Assembly: GCA_049115575.1 (NCBI GenBank)
Contig: JAGDZU010000003.1
Location: forward strand, 1 to 61,192
Source of the DNA: JAHEKB01 sp049115575
GTDB taxonomy: Bacteria; Bacteroidota; Bacteroidia; NS11-12g; UBA9320
Length of the DNA: 61,192 bases
Direction: 5' to 3'
Positions 50,713 through 60,700 of this stretch are shown here, one piece after another. The notes beneath the pieces are model-generated. The model searched no databases, had not been told where the DNA came from, and saw only the letters and a program-made list of their open reading frames with translations. Within the stretch, counting starts at the first letter, position 1. Each line of letters opens with the position of its first letter. Position numbers and translations under genes: made by a program.

Positions 50713-53604
50713 CTAAGAGTGTAAAAAACTTTTGTAGATCACATCCATTATGTCCGTTCTCACATTCTCTCGATTGAGTTTTTTGTTTTCTTGGTCTGGA
50801 TATACCCTGTTAGAAAGAAACACATAGACCAAGTCATATTTAGGGTCTGCCCAAACCATGGTTCCTGTAAAACCAGTATGACCAAAACACAATCTCGATG
50901 CGTAATCTGATGCAGGGTTTAAGTATCTCGGTTTAAACTCTGGCTTGTCCCAACCTAAGCCCCTTCTTGAATCCCGAGATTGCTGTGAAGTGAATTGTTC
51001 TATTGTGCTTGGTTTTAAATACCTCATTCCATTGAGCTCGCCACCGTTTAATAACATCTGCATTAAAATGGCTAGCGACTCTGCATTACCGAACAAGCCG
51101 GCATGACCAGATACTCCACCTAACATGGCCGCCGCTGGGTCGTGTACAAAACCCCGTAAAATTCCTTTGCGAACATCCGGGCTCATAGCTGTAGGAATTA
51201 TTTTGTTTTTTTCAAATTTATTGAGTGGTAAATAGGTCAGATGTGTTAACCCCATTGGTCTGTAAAAGTGGGTGTTCACATAGGTATCTAAAGGTGTTGA
51301 AGTAACCCTTTCAATCAATTCCTTCATTAGAATCATGCCCAAGTCGCTGTACTTATACTTTCCTTTTGTGCCCAATTCTGAATCATAGATCTGCTGAAAA
51401 ATATACTCCTTATAGCCATCGAGCATATACAAACCACAACCCATATAAGTATTGTGTTGAGCAGTTGGATAGCCACAGAACACGGAATCATACAAGTGTT
51501 GATCTTTTAAAGTGGAATAATAAAAAGGTATCCAAGCTTTAAGCCCAGACTTATGCTCCAATACCATCCTAATAGTTAGATAGCTCTTGTTTGTGTTGAG
51601 GAGCTCTGGCAAGTATTTAGCCATGTGGTCATCCAATGAAAGCACCGAATCCTCTACTAGTTTCATTAAGGTGAGCGTGGTTGCAGCTACCTTGGTGATA
51701 GAAGCTAAATCATAGAGGTGATCATTCTCAACTCTTAAGCTATTGGTATAAGTATGCTTTCCAAAACTCTTGTTGTATACAATTCTACCTTCTTTGGCTA
51801 CCAGTATTTGTGTGCCTGGAGTGGCTCCAATTCTCACCGCTCTTTCTGCAATCCTATCAATCTCTTTTAATACCTCAGAAGACATCCCAACCTCTGCGGG
51901 TTTACCATGATTTAAGGCGGCCGTTGGGCTTGTAATAATGCCGCTATTAGCTCTGTACTCATCGTTCACGGTAACAGAAAGCTTTGCATCTACTCCTATG
52001 GTGCCAAATAAGGCCTGAGCCGCTTTGGTGTGGTGCGTATTTTTATCTTCATAAGCCAAAAGCACGGCTTCCTGACCTTTGAACTTTTTTAGATTGTATG
52101 GGTTACCAAAATCTACCAATATGCTAGGTATAGCCGAGGCTATCGCTTGGGCAGCAGTGCCAGCACTTCTATTGGTTCCGTAATGTGGAGGATATTTACT
52201 AGTTCCGTGTACACTAATGATTGCCAAAGACATTCCCTTTATCTGAGAAATAATAGCTTGAACTTGTGAAGGAGTTGGATCCTTGGTAAGTCTTAGCTTT
52301 TTAATGGTGCCATACTTGCTCAGCTCCGATTGAAAATGTTGACCGCTACCTATGGCAATGCTCACTATATCTGTGAATTGCTCTTTTTTAATAGGGATGA
52401 GTTTTCTTTTATCCTTAATCAAGCACAATTGTTTTTCTATGAGCTTGTACTCTATGTATTTTGCTGATGTGCTGTTTAAGTCTTGAAGTAACCCTTGAGG
52501 TTCTATTCGCTTTAAACTATCTAAACCTAGGGACTTTTTATAGGCTAGTATCTTTTTTACCTTTCCCCATACATAATCCTCAGTAATCAATCCGGTTACC
52601 ATGGCCTTTTTAATTAGCTGTGTTGCCTTTGGTATATCACCCGGAGCTAGCAAAATGTCATTGCCCGCTTGAAGTGCTTTCAATTCTAACTCTCCTGCTG
52701 AATGAAACTTAGCTACTCCCTGCATATTAAGTGCATCTGTGAAAGCTAGTCCTGTAAAGCCCATTTCTTTTCTCAGAATACCGTTTATGGCTTTGTCTGA
52801 AATGCTGATGGCCGTTTGAGGTCTGTTATCTATAGCTGGTATGTAAAGATGAGCAGTCATTACAGAGCTCACTCCTCTACTAATCAAATATTGGAAAGGC
52901 TTAAACTCTACGGCTCTCAACCTTGCCATAGTATGGTTAATTACTGGAAGATCCTTATGTGAATCAACATCGGTGTCTCCATGACCTGGAAAATGTTTAG
53001 CGCAGGCTATCACATTTTGATCTTGCATGCCTCGTGCATACTCCCAGCCTTTGGCTCCAACATTCATTGGGTCCTCGCCAAAAGATCGATAATTGATTAT
53101 AGGATTATTGGGATTATTGTTTACGTCTATGACCGGTGCAAAATTTACATGGATTCCCATTCGTGCACATTGTCTTCCAATTTCTTTACCCATATCGTAA
53201 ATGAGAGAATTGTCTTGTATGCCCCCAAGTCCCAGTTGGTATGGATAAGTAATTGTATTAGATAAGCGCATTGCCAAACCCCACTCCCCGTCTATTCCAA
53301 CCATGAGAGGAATCTTAGACATGCTTTGATACTTATTTGTAAGTTGTACTTGTTGCGTGGGATTCCCTTTAAAAAAGATGACACCTCCTACCTGGTGTGT
53401 CTTGATCATTCTTTCAACTTCAGCTAAATGTTTGGCTCCATAGGTAGGTCTCACCTCAATCATGAATAGTTGAGCTATTCGTTGGTCTATGGTTAGAGAG
53501 TCAAATTGGTGATCTGCCCAATTTTTAATTTCATATTGTACAGGAGGGGCAAAGAGATTTGCCGCACCAATGAATAATCCTATGATAAATATTAAGCGTT
53601 TCAC
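50713..53604 (-). CDS. Fusion of GH3 (NagZ-like) glycosidase and beta-lactamase-family serine hydrolase
   Basis: 963 residues with a signal peptide. The N-terminal half (about 25-360) is a GH3 catalytic domain of NagZ type: KHFPGHGDTDVDSHKDLP carries the His-Asp acid/base dyad and FTDALNMQGV the nucleophile Asp. A GH3 C-terminal-like domain follows (about 380-570), then a serine hydrolase of the beta-lactamase/PBP type (about 590-950) with SITK (catalytic Ser and Lys), YKYSDLG in place of YxN, and HTGFTGT in place of KTG. The fusion, common in Bacteroidota, probably trims peptidoglycan sugars and peptides outside the cytoplasm during cell-wall recycling. Confidence 0.9.
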   Translation of the reverse strand: MKRLIFIIGLFIGAANLFAPPVQYEIKNWADHQFDSLTIDQRIAQLFMIEVRPTYGAKHLAEVERMIKTHQVGGVIFFKGNPTQQVQLTNKYQSMSKIPLMVGIDGEWGLAMRLSNTITYPYQLGLGGIQDNSLIYDMGKEIGRQCARMGIHVNFAPVIDVNNNPNNPIINYRSFGEDPMNVGAKGWEYARGMQDQNVIACAKHFPGHGDTDVDSHKDLPVINHTMARLRAVEFKPFQYLISRGVSSVMTAHLYIPAIDNRPQTAISISDKAINGILRKEMGFTGLAFTDALNMQGVAKFHSAGELELKALQAGNDILLAPGDIPKATQLIKKAMVTGLITEDYVWGKVKKILAYKKSLGLDSLKRIEPQGLLQDLNSTSAKYIEYKLIEKQLCLIKDKRKLIPIKKEQFTDIVSIAIGSGQHFQSELSKYGTIKKLRLTKDPTPSQVQAIISQIKGMSLAIISVHGTSKYPPHYGTNRSAGTAAQAIASAIPSILVDFGNPYNLKKFKGQEAVLLAYEDKNTHHTKAAQALFGTIGVDAKLSVTVNDEYRANSGIITSPTAALNHGKPAEVGMSSEVLKEIDRIAERAVRIGATPGTQILVAKEGRIVYNKSFGKHTYTNSLRVENDHLYDLASITKVAATTLTLMKLVEDSVLSLDDHMAKYLPELLNTNKSYLTIRMVLEHKSGLKAWIPFYYSTLKDQHLYDSVFCGYPTAQHNTYMGCGLYMLDGYKEYIFQQIYDSELGTKGKYKYSDLGMILMKELIERVTSTPLDTYVNTHFYRPMGLTHLTYLPLNKFEKNKIIPTAMSPDVRKGILRGFVHDPAAAMLGGVSGHAGLFGNAESLAILMQMLLNGGELNGMRYLKPSTIEQFTSQQSRDSRRGLGWDKPEFKPRYLNPASDYASRLCFGHTGFTGTMVWADPKYDLVYVFLSNRVYPDQENKKLNRENVRTDIMDVIYKSFLHS

Positions 53605-53727
53605 ATCTAGAATAACCCAAAAAGTATTCCAAGCACAAATTAGCGCCTAAAGCCTTGCTTTTAAGGCAGAGAAGGGTCCGTAGTTATAAACGAATGTGAA
53701 TTAAATAAAGTACACCTATAAAAGCGC

Positions 53728-54900
53728 TTAGGCCAATACAGGTTGAGGTCTTCCTAGTTTCTTCAAAAACAGCAAGTGAGATGCAAATGCTTCTCTAAAA
53801 GTGTCAAATTCATGGTAGTTTACTCCATTTTTCAAGGCCGTCTCCTTAATAATACCATGTAGCTTAGGATAATGGATGTGGCTGATGTTTGGAAAAAGAT
53901 GATGCTCAATCTGATAATTCAGTCCCCCGCAATACCAGGTCACTAATTTGTTGTCAGTTGCAAAATTGAAAGTATTGTGTATCTGATGGATTGCCCATTC
54001 ATCTTTAGTTGTACCCGTGAACTTATCGTGATTGGATAAATCAAATTTATCTACCACATGTGCCATCTGAAAAACCACGCTTAGGATTAAGCCCGCTGTA
54101 TAGTGCATTCCAAGAAAACCTATAAGAACTTGCCACCAGGCATAATCTGTAACTATGATTGGTACAATAATGAGGTAAATCAAGAAGAAGATTTTAAAAG
54201 CAATTATTTCAGTGATTTCTCTTCTTTTTTGCTTGCCTTCTTTTTTGTTCAATCCCCATTCTCTGTATTTCTTGTATGCTTGGAAATCTGCGAAATACCA
54301 GCCAAGCGTTAAGAGACCATAAAGCAAAGTCCAATAGATATGTTGAAATCTGTGAACCTTCTTCAAAGGTGCATCTGGGCTGAATCTGAAGAATCCTTTG
54401 CCATTTACATCTTCATCATGCTCATAAATGTTGGTATATGTGTGATGAAGTTTGTTGTGTTGATTAATCCAGTTACTAGAACTAGCCCCTAATAGGTCGG
54501 CAGTCTTTCCTAGAATATTATTTAGCTTTCTGTTTTTAGAGTAGGATCCGTGATTGGCATCATGCATCACTCCCATTCCAATGCCAGCAATTGCTACTCC
54601 CATAAAAACAGCAACAAGTAATGCTCCCCAAGCTGGTAAACCAGCGAAAAGTACTACGCTATATGCGCCAAAGTAGGCAATTAATAATACCACGGTCTTA
54701 ATGACTAGACGATAGTCACCAAATTTGGAAAGTTCGTTTGTACGGAAATATTCTTCTACCTTTTGTCTCAACTCAAAGTAGAATTGGTTTCCCGACTTAA
54801 ATTTTGGAAATATTTTTGTGCTCAAATCAGCCGCAAAGGTACTCTTTTCAATTGAACTCAGTTTTATGGGGTCTAGCCCCTGAGTTCCAGTTGAATCCAT
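53728..54900 (-). CDS. Membrane fatty acid desaturase
   Basis: 390 residues with four or more membrane helices. The three histidine boxes are HDANHGS (box 1), HNKLHHTYT (box 2) and QIEHHLFPNISH (box 3), the QxxHH form typical of front-end or acyl-lipid/acyl-CoA desaturases. No cytochrome b5 domain is fused. It would introduce a double bond into membrane fatty acids using a di-iron centre. Its ATG lies inside the end of the upstream OstA-like gene (53-base overlap), so the two genes are tightly coupled; no in-frame ATG nearby gives a shorter overlap. Confidence 0.93.
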   Translation of the reverse strand: MDSTGTQGLDPIKLSSIEKSTFAADLSTKIFPKFKSGNQFYFELRQKVEEYFRTNELSKFGDYRLVIKTVVLLIAYFGAYSVVLFAGLPAWGALLVAVFMGVAIAGIGMGVMHDANHGSYSKNRKLNNILGKTADLLGASSSNWINQHNKLHHTYTNIYEHDEDVNGKGFFRFSPDAPLKKVHRFQHIYWTLLYGLLTLGWYFADFQAYKKYREWGLNKKEGKQKRREITEIIAFKIFFLIYLIIVPIIVTDYAWWQVLIGFLGMHYTAGLILSVVFQMAHVVDKFDLSNHDKFTGTTKDEWAIHQIHNTFNFATDNKLVTWYCGGLNYQIEHHLFPNISHIHYPKLHGIIKETALKNGVNYHEFDTFREAFASHLLFLKKLGRPQPVLA

Positions 54901-56323
54901 TTAACCTAGACTTTGACGATGGGAATTTCTCCATTGGATAAAAGCTGGCTTTGGGTTGACTTAAGAAGTGAATTTTGTCCACCTTCCTGCTGCTATCCAT
55001 ATAAATAACCATTTCGCCGCAGAGAATGTCGTTCACTCCAGAATAGTTACTTGAATCGTCTAGGGCATAGTATACGCTCTGCCCGTTACCATTAACCCCT
55101 ATGCGGTTTAATTCACCCTCCTCAAAAAACCCTGTTACCGTTTTTCCACTCACTTGATTAAACATTCCATGAACGTCTTTTTCAATCATGAACCCATTGA
55201 GGAAAGCATCCATTTTTTTGAAGCCTTCTGAATTTCTATAAACGATGATGGTATCACCTGATATTTGGCTGCTATCAGTCCAAACAAATGGACTATGGTA
55301 AAAATTTATGGTGCTGTCTGTAAAATTATAGATCATGGAGTCAGAGATTGCCTGTAAATCAGATCTAAACACTTTCACTTCATGAAAGGCTCGAAGGACT
55401 CTTCTGCTGCTATCCGTAATGTCGATCATCGTATCCGCTTTGAGATATAGGGCCTCATCATCCATTTGCTTAATTGCTATAGGATTTCCAGTAATCAGCG
55501 TGCGCTTTTCAAATCGCTGATAATGCCCGTATTGGCCGCTTATTTCCAATTCCTCTACGGAGTCAACTAAAAGTATGTTGCCAAAAGCTTCTCCATGGCC
55601 AGTATTTCTGTTGTACAACATACTATCTGCATTTAAACGGTTTGTTTCTCCTTGTATATAAGCACCATCGCTGAATTGAGAAGTGTTTTTCTCTGTATTA
55701 TACCATCCGTTTCTGCAGAAAATGGTGTTTTCTTCACTGTATATATATGTAGGGCCAAAAAAGAAGGCCGTTTTACTTAGGGTGTTGTAATGAAGCGTAT
55801 CAGAATACATTTCATACTCTGGGTTAATAAGAACCACTTCTTCATGAAAATGAAATTCCTTTTGTCTGGAATAATATGTACCTACAACAGATGAAAGGTG
55901 ATCATTCCCATTGGCTATATCTCCACCAGTTATGTAATATGCCGACTTATCATTTAAATCATAGTCTAAACGTTCCGTCTTGAGAATCATGTCTTTATCT
56001 GTTAATACCACTTCTTCTTCCACTCTTGCAATGCGAGTGTCGCCATCATATTCAAGATACTGACCTCTTAAATCAAAGGTGTCTTTTTGCCTTATGTAAA
56101 TATTGCCGAAAGCTTCAATACGGTTTACATCCTCATAAAACCAAGCGCTGTCACAATTCATATACACCTGATCTTGTTTGAATTGCACATTTCCAATACA
56201 CCTTTGATATCTACCAACATCGGCATCATACACCAATTGGTCCGCGCTTAAAATTTCAATTTGAGTTTGCCCAAAGGAGGCTAAAGAAAGTAGCAGAAAT
56301 ATAAAGTGGGTTAAGTGCTTCAA
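54848..56323 (-). CDS. OstA/LptA-like periplasmic protein
   Basis: About 491 residues from TTG 56323. A signal peptide (HFIFLLLSLASFGQ) is followed by OstA-type beta-jellyroll repeats: LSADQLVYDADVGRYQRCIGNV, DLRGQYLEYDGDTRIARVEE, DMILKTERLDYDL and similar. This is the large Bacteroidota OstA-like family, expected to carry lipopolysaccharide through the periplasm like LptA. The frame extends to a TTG at 56365, but the exact -7 element TATTTTTG (56329-56336) lies within that extension, so the later TTG is favoured and the message is nearly leaderless. The gene is divergent from tilS. Confidence 0.87.
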   Translation of the reverse strand: MKHLTHFIFLLLSLASFGQTQIEILSADQLVYDADVGRYQRCIGNVQFKQDQVYMNCDSAWFYEDVNRIEAFGNIYIRQKDTFDLRGQYLEYDGDTRIARVEEEVVLTDKDMILKTERLDYDLNDKSAYYITGGDIANGNDHLSSVVGTYYSRQKEFHFHEEVVLINPEYEMYSDTLHYNTLSKTAFFFGPTYIYSEENTIFCRNGWYNTEKNTSQFSDGAYIQGETNRLNADSMLYNRNTGHGEAFGNILLVDSVEELEISGQYGHYQRFEKRTLITGNPIAIKQMDDEALYLKADTMIDITDSSRRVLRAFHEVKVFRSDLQAISDSMIYNFTDSTINFYHSPFVWTDSSQISGDTIIVYRNSEGFKKMDAFLNGFMIEKDVHGMFNQVSGKTVTGFFEEGELNRIGVNGNGQSVYYALDDSSNYSGVNDILCGEMVIYMDSSRKVDKIHFLSQPKASFYPMEKFPSSKSRLNGFNWNSGARPHKTEFN

Positions 56324-56328
56324 GACTG

Positions 56329-56336
56329 CAAAAATA
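56329..56336 (-). promoter_or_regulatory. -7 element TATTTTTG for the OstA-like/desaturase genes
   Basis: Exact TAnnTTTG match on the minus strand, 5 bases before the chosen TTG start, in the short divergent spacer with tilS. Confidence 0.5.
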
Positions 56337-56373
56337 TTTTGATTGTTTGTGTTTATTTGTTTCAAACTAAAAA

Positions 56374-57702
56374 GTGCTCAATAAATTATTGCATTTCAAC
56401 AAAGAGAACGGTCTGTTCAACGAGAATGATCGCCTTGCTATAGCTGTGAGTGGAGGTGTAGACTCTGTGTGCACTGCTCATCTCTTTAATGCATTAAAAA
56501 TTTCTTTTGTGATTGTCCACTGCAACTTTAAACTCAGAGCAGATGCAAGCGACAAAGATGAAGAATTTGTGAAGCAGTTGGCAGAAGAATTGGAGTTTTG
56601 CACTGATTGTTACACCAAGTCTTTCGATACAGCCTTAATATCTGCGAACAATGGGAATGGAATACAAGAGACGGCTAGAGATTTAAGGTATACTTTCTTT
56701 GACGAGCTAAAAGAATCCTCGGTGTATGATAAGCTAATCACAGCTCATCAAAAAGATGATAATAGAGAGAGCTTTGTGATTAATCTGTATAGAGTAAGTG
56801 GGATAAAAGGACTAAGCGGGATTCCTGTAAAACGTGATTATATCATTAGGCCTCTAATGGCATTTAGTAAAGAAGAGATAGTGGCATATATGCAGTCTAA
56901 TAAAATTGCCTACCGACAAGATGAGTCTAATGCTTCTGATATATACCTAAGAAATAAAATTAGACACCATATTCTGCCGGTAATAGAAGAACAACTAGAT
57001 GGTTTTGCTGAACGCCTTGATAAAAGCATACAAAACATTCAATCAAGCAACGAGCTGCTGAGCTATTATTTAGCAAAAACGAGCCATGAACTTTGTGATT
57101 TTGATAAAAGTGGAGATTTGAAATCTATTGATTTACAGGCGCTTATGACTTATCCACAACAGGCTGTTGTTTTGTACTCTATCTTGGACAAATTTGGGTT
57201 TACATATACTCACTGTAAGGATATTATTGAATCGGAGCAGACAGGTAGTCGAATTTTAAGTTCCTCGCATATTGTTGTAAAAGACCGAATCAAACTGGTT
57301 GTTTCGGCTATAAAAGAAAGTGACCAAAATAGTCTGCTCATTGACAAAGAGGGTACTTATCAATTTAACAATGCTGTATTCGCTCTAAACAGAACTGAAA
57401 AAGGGGAACCGCAGAAAACTCCATTTGAACAACTCATAGACTTTGACCAACTGCCCATGCCTTTGGAACTAAGGTACTGGGAAGAAGGTGATTATATCTA
57501 CCCAATGGGTATGAATCATCGCAAAAAGCTCAGCGATCTCTTTATTGATGCCAAAGTGAATCTTATTGACAAGCACAAATACGCAATCTTGGCTGCTGGC
57601 AAAGAAGTGTTCTGGCTTGTAGGCCTGAGGATTTCAGATAAGATTAAATTGACCAAAAAGACGGTGAATTATTGTACAATTTCCTTTGCAAGTAACGCCT
57701 AA
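56374..57702 (+). CDS. tilS: tRNA(Ile)-lysidine synthetase
   Basis: 442 residues from GTG 56374. It converts C34 of the tRNA-Ile CAU anticodon to lysidine, an essential modification. The PP-loop AIAVSGGVDSVCTAHL is at about residues 23-38; VHCNFKLR, TAHQKDDNRESF and GIPVKRDYIIRPLMAF follow; the C-terminal TilS domain includes MGMNHRKKLSDLFIDAKV. Its stop overlaps an ATG (TAATG) of the next frame, but the real start of the downstream surface protein is probably further on. Confidence 0.95.
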   Translation: MLNKLLHFNKENGLFNENDRLAIAVSGGVDSVCTAHLFNALKISFVIVHCNFKLRADASDKDEEFVKQLAEELEFCTDCYTKSFDTALISANNGNGIQETARDLRYTFFDELKESSVYDKLITAHQKDDNRESFVINLYRVSGIKGLSGIPVKRDYIIRPLMAFSKEEIVAYMQSNKIAYRQDESNASDIYLRNKIRHHILPVIEEQLDGFAERLDKSIQNIQSSNELLSYYLAKTSHELCDFDKSGDLKSIDLQALMTYPQQAVVLYSILDKFGFTYTHCKDIIESEQTGSRILSSSHIVVKDRIKLVVSAIKESDQNSLLIDKEGTYQFNNAVFALNRTEKGEPQKTPFEQLIDFDQLPMPLELRYWEEGDYIYPMGMNHRKKLSDLFIDAKVNLIDKHKYAILAAGKEVFWLVGLRISDKIKLTKKTVNYCTISFASNA

Positions 57703-57751
57703 TGCTATCTAGATTCTTTATTAAACATGCAAATTTTGAGTGTAAGCAACT

Positions 57752-57759
57752 TATCTTTG
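57752..57759 (+). promoter_or_regulatory. -7 element TATCTTTG for the third surface-protein paralogue
   Basis: Exact TAnnTTTG match, 20 bases upstream of GTG 57780. It supports GTG 57780 over ATG 57702 as the translation start. Confidence 0.55.
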
Positions 57760-57779
57760 GGGCACTTGGTCTTATTACC

Positions 57780-60700
57780 GTGAAGCAGCTTGCCAACATT
57801 TCTATTAAGTTAAGTCTAATCATTTGTCTTCTTTTTGGAGGTCTATATGCTAAGGCAGATCACATCATTGGTTCTGATATAACCTATACCAGTAGCGACA
57901 CTGCAGGCATTTATTACATTACATTTAATTTCTATAGAGATTGTAACGGATGCTATGTTTTGGGGCAAAATCCCAGATGTGGTACCTCTGAAAACTGTAA
58001 TAGCAGTTTAACAGCCCCAACTTCCTTAACAGTATACTGCAAATCTTCAGGGGCAAGCCTGGGAACGGTTTCTCTTTCCAGAACATCTATAGTGGATATA
58101 ACTACCACATGTAACTCCTCTAGAAGCAGATGCGAGCAACCTTGTAACGGAACTTTTCCTTATGGAATAGAAAAGCACACTTTTAAAGGCAGGGCTGATT
58201 TGAGAACGGCTCTAAATACCTGCTGTGAATTAGAGATAGGAGTTTTACTGTATGTGAGAAATGTAGGAATCACAACAGGGCAAAGTCAACAGTCTTTCTA
58301 TACTAGTTGCGACATTAATGCCTGTAAAGAAAAATTCAATTCTTCACCAGCGCTTACAAATGACCCTGTAGCCATATTGTGCTGTAATCAACCATACACC
58401 TTTAACAATGGGGCAATTGACACCACAGACTTTGATTCTATTTCTTATGCATTTGCACCAGCCTATAGAGGTAAAAGCCAATTGTGTAGCTATAGCGGAA
58501 CTAGATCTTATCTAGATCCTATTGCTACCTATTACCCTGGTTCTCTCACTTTCCCTTATGCAAATCCATTGGCCTCACCTCCTATTGGAACAAGCCTTGA
58601 CGCGGAAACAGGTGACCTCATATTTACTCCGGTTAATTGTTCTGAGATTGCTGTGGTGGTTATTCAAATGACCGAATGGCGGAAGGATTCCACAGGCACT
58701 TATAACAAAGTTGGAGTCACTAGAAGAGATATGCAGTTCATTGTAATGAATTGTCCTGAAAACAACCCTCCTGAAATTGATGGCCCATATAATTACTCTG
58801 TCTGTGAGGGCAGCCAACTTTGCTTTAATATAACTACTGACGACAAAGTATACGTTCCGCCTCCTCCAGCTCCAACACCAGACCCAGACACTGTGAAAAT
58901 CAGTTGGAATAGGGGAATACCGGGAGCCACCTTTACAGTGACTAATCCAACAGCGCGATTGCAGACTGGTCAGTTCTGCTGGACACCTCAAATTGGCCAA
59001 GCCAGTGATCTTCCATACACCTTTACGGTAACGGCAAGAGACAACGCCTGTCCACTGAATGCGGTAACGGTTCGCTCGTTTAGAGTTAAAGTAAAACCCA
59101 AAGCAGTTGCAGAAAGAAATATAGATACGCTGCCCTGTGGGGTTTATACGGTTGATGCTACACCATCACCCGCATTTAGAGGAACTCCGTCTTATCGATG
59201 GCAAATATTAGACTCCAACCGGAATATTGTTGTGAATCGGCGAATTGCTAAATTTTATTCTACAGGTGCTTTCTTGAGTGTAAAACAGCGAGATACCATA
59301 GAATTTAGGAGAGGCGGTATGTACATTATTCAGCATACGGTGAATAACCAGCCGAATGATTGTCCAACCACTTATTATGATACTTTAATAGTCCCTCCTC
59401 TTTTAGAAGCTAACCTATCTCTGGGCCAAGACACTTTTATTTGTGCAGGAACTACTTTAAGGTTAGAGCCTTATGTTTCAAATGCCACACCACCTATCCA
59501 GTATGTGTGGAGTACAATGGGCATAGAGAATGATGGAACCATAATAAATAATGCAAGCACTCAACCAGGGGACACTTTAACTTATTTCGATCTTACATTG
59601 CCTGCCACTCAGTATGATACTGCTGTCAGTATTTACATTACAGATGCAAGTGGCTGTAGATCTGAAGACACTATACAGGTATTTCAGAAAGAAAATCCAT
59701 CTGTTTCCTTCCCTCCAGATTCTAGGATCTGCTCATACGATAGTATTAAGATAGTACCTACTTATGATACTGCGTTCTGGATTGAACCCTTGAATGGAGA
59801 CACTTTAAGGCAAGGAGATACCTTGTTGAAACAATGGTTTTTAAATGGATCACAGATTCCATTTGCTATAGAAGATAGTTTAGTATTGAATATTAGAGGA
59901 GAGTACATTTTAAGGGTGAGTGACAGCCTAGGTTGTTATGCCGAAGACACTTTTAACCTCTTTGTGAATGACACTGTCATTGCCAATGCCGGACCTGATC
60001 AAGTGCTCTGTCTCAATGACTCCTTAGTCATATTGGCTGGCGGTTTAGACACAGCTGGTAATGGCAAGACTGGCACTTATATATGGTACGACATCTCTAC
60101 AAGTCCGCCTGTGGATATAAACAGGGGTACAGCAGATGCCATTAGAAAACTAGCAGATATTGATACACGTTACAGATTGTATTTAGAAGTGACCGAAGGC
60201 GGTGTCACTTGTCTAGATAATGACTCTGTCTTTATTGATGTAAATCCACTTCCGGTTATTGATTTGCGTTCAGATTATAGTGTCTGTTGTCAAAGTGGTA
60301 ATGTGTCTATGTTGTTCAATGTGATTACACCTGGCTCTCCAGAATCAACAAACGGAATTTGGGAAGTCCCAACTCAGCCTTCTTGGGTAACAGGCCATAC
60401 GTTCCATGCAGATAGTGCATGTGGTCCAAATTCTCAACCTGTTACTTTGTTCTATACCTATCAAGACCCTAGCACTTCTTGCTTCAACTCTGACTCAATG
60501 GTAATAACAGTTGACCCATTGCCAGAAATTGAATTTAGAGAAAAGGTGTTTTGCCAAGACATCAATGAAATTAATCTGGCTACAGAATTACTGGTTAGAC
60601 CAACTGCAGCGAGTATTAATTTAGGAACACCTTCTTGGGATTGTATAGAATGTAACGGTAACAACTTTGCTAATATGCTAGACGATAGAGGTGTTGCAGG

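Noticed and set aside
53605..53727. Weak hairpin GCCTT-N6-AAGGC between the GH3 fusion and desaturase genes
   Set aside because: The stem is only 5 bp and no T-run follows on either strand; not enough to call a terminator.
58575..59000. 141-residue minus-strand open frame
   Set aside because: It lies wholly inside the long plus-strand surface-protein frame (paralogue C), has a low-complexity Trp/Cys/Arg-rich composition and no recognisable domain; it is a shadow frame.
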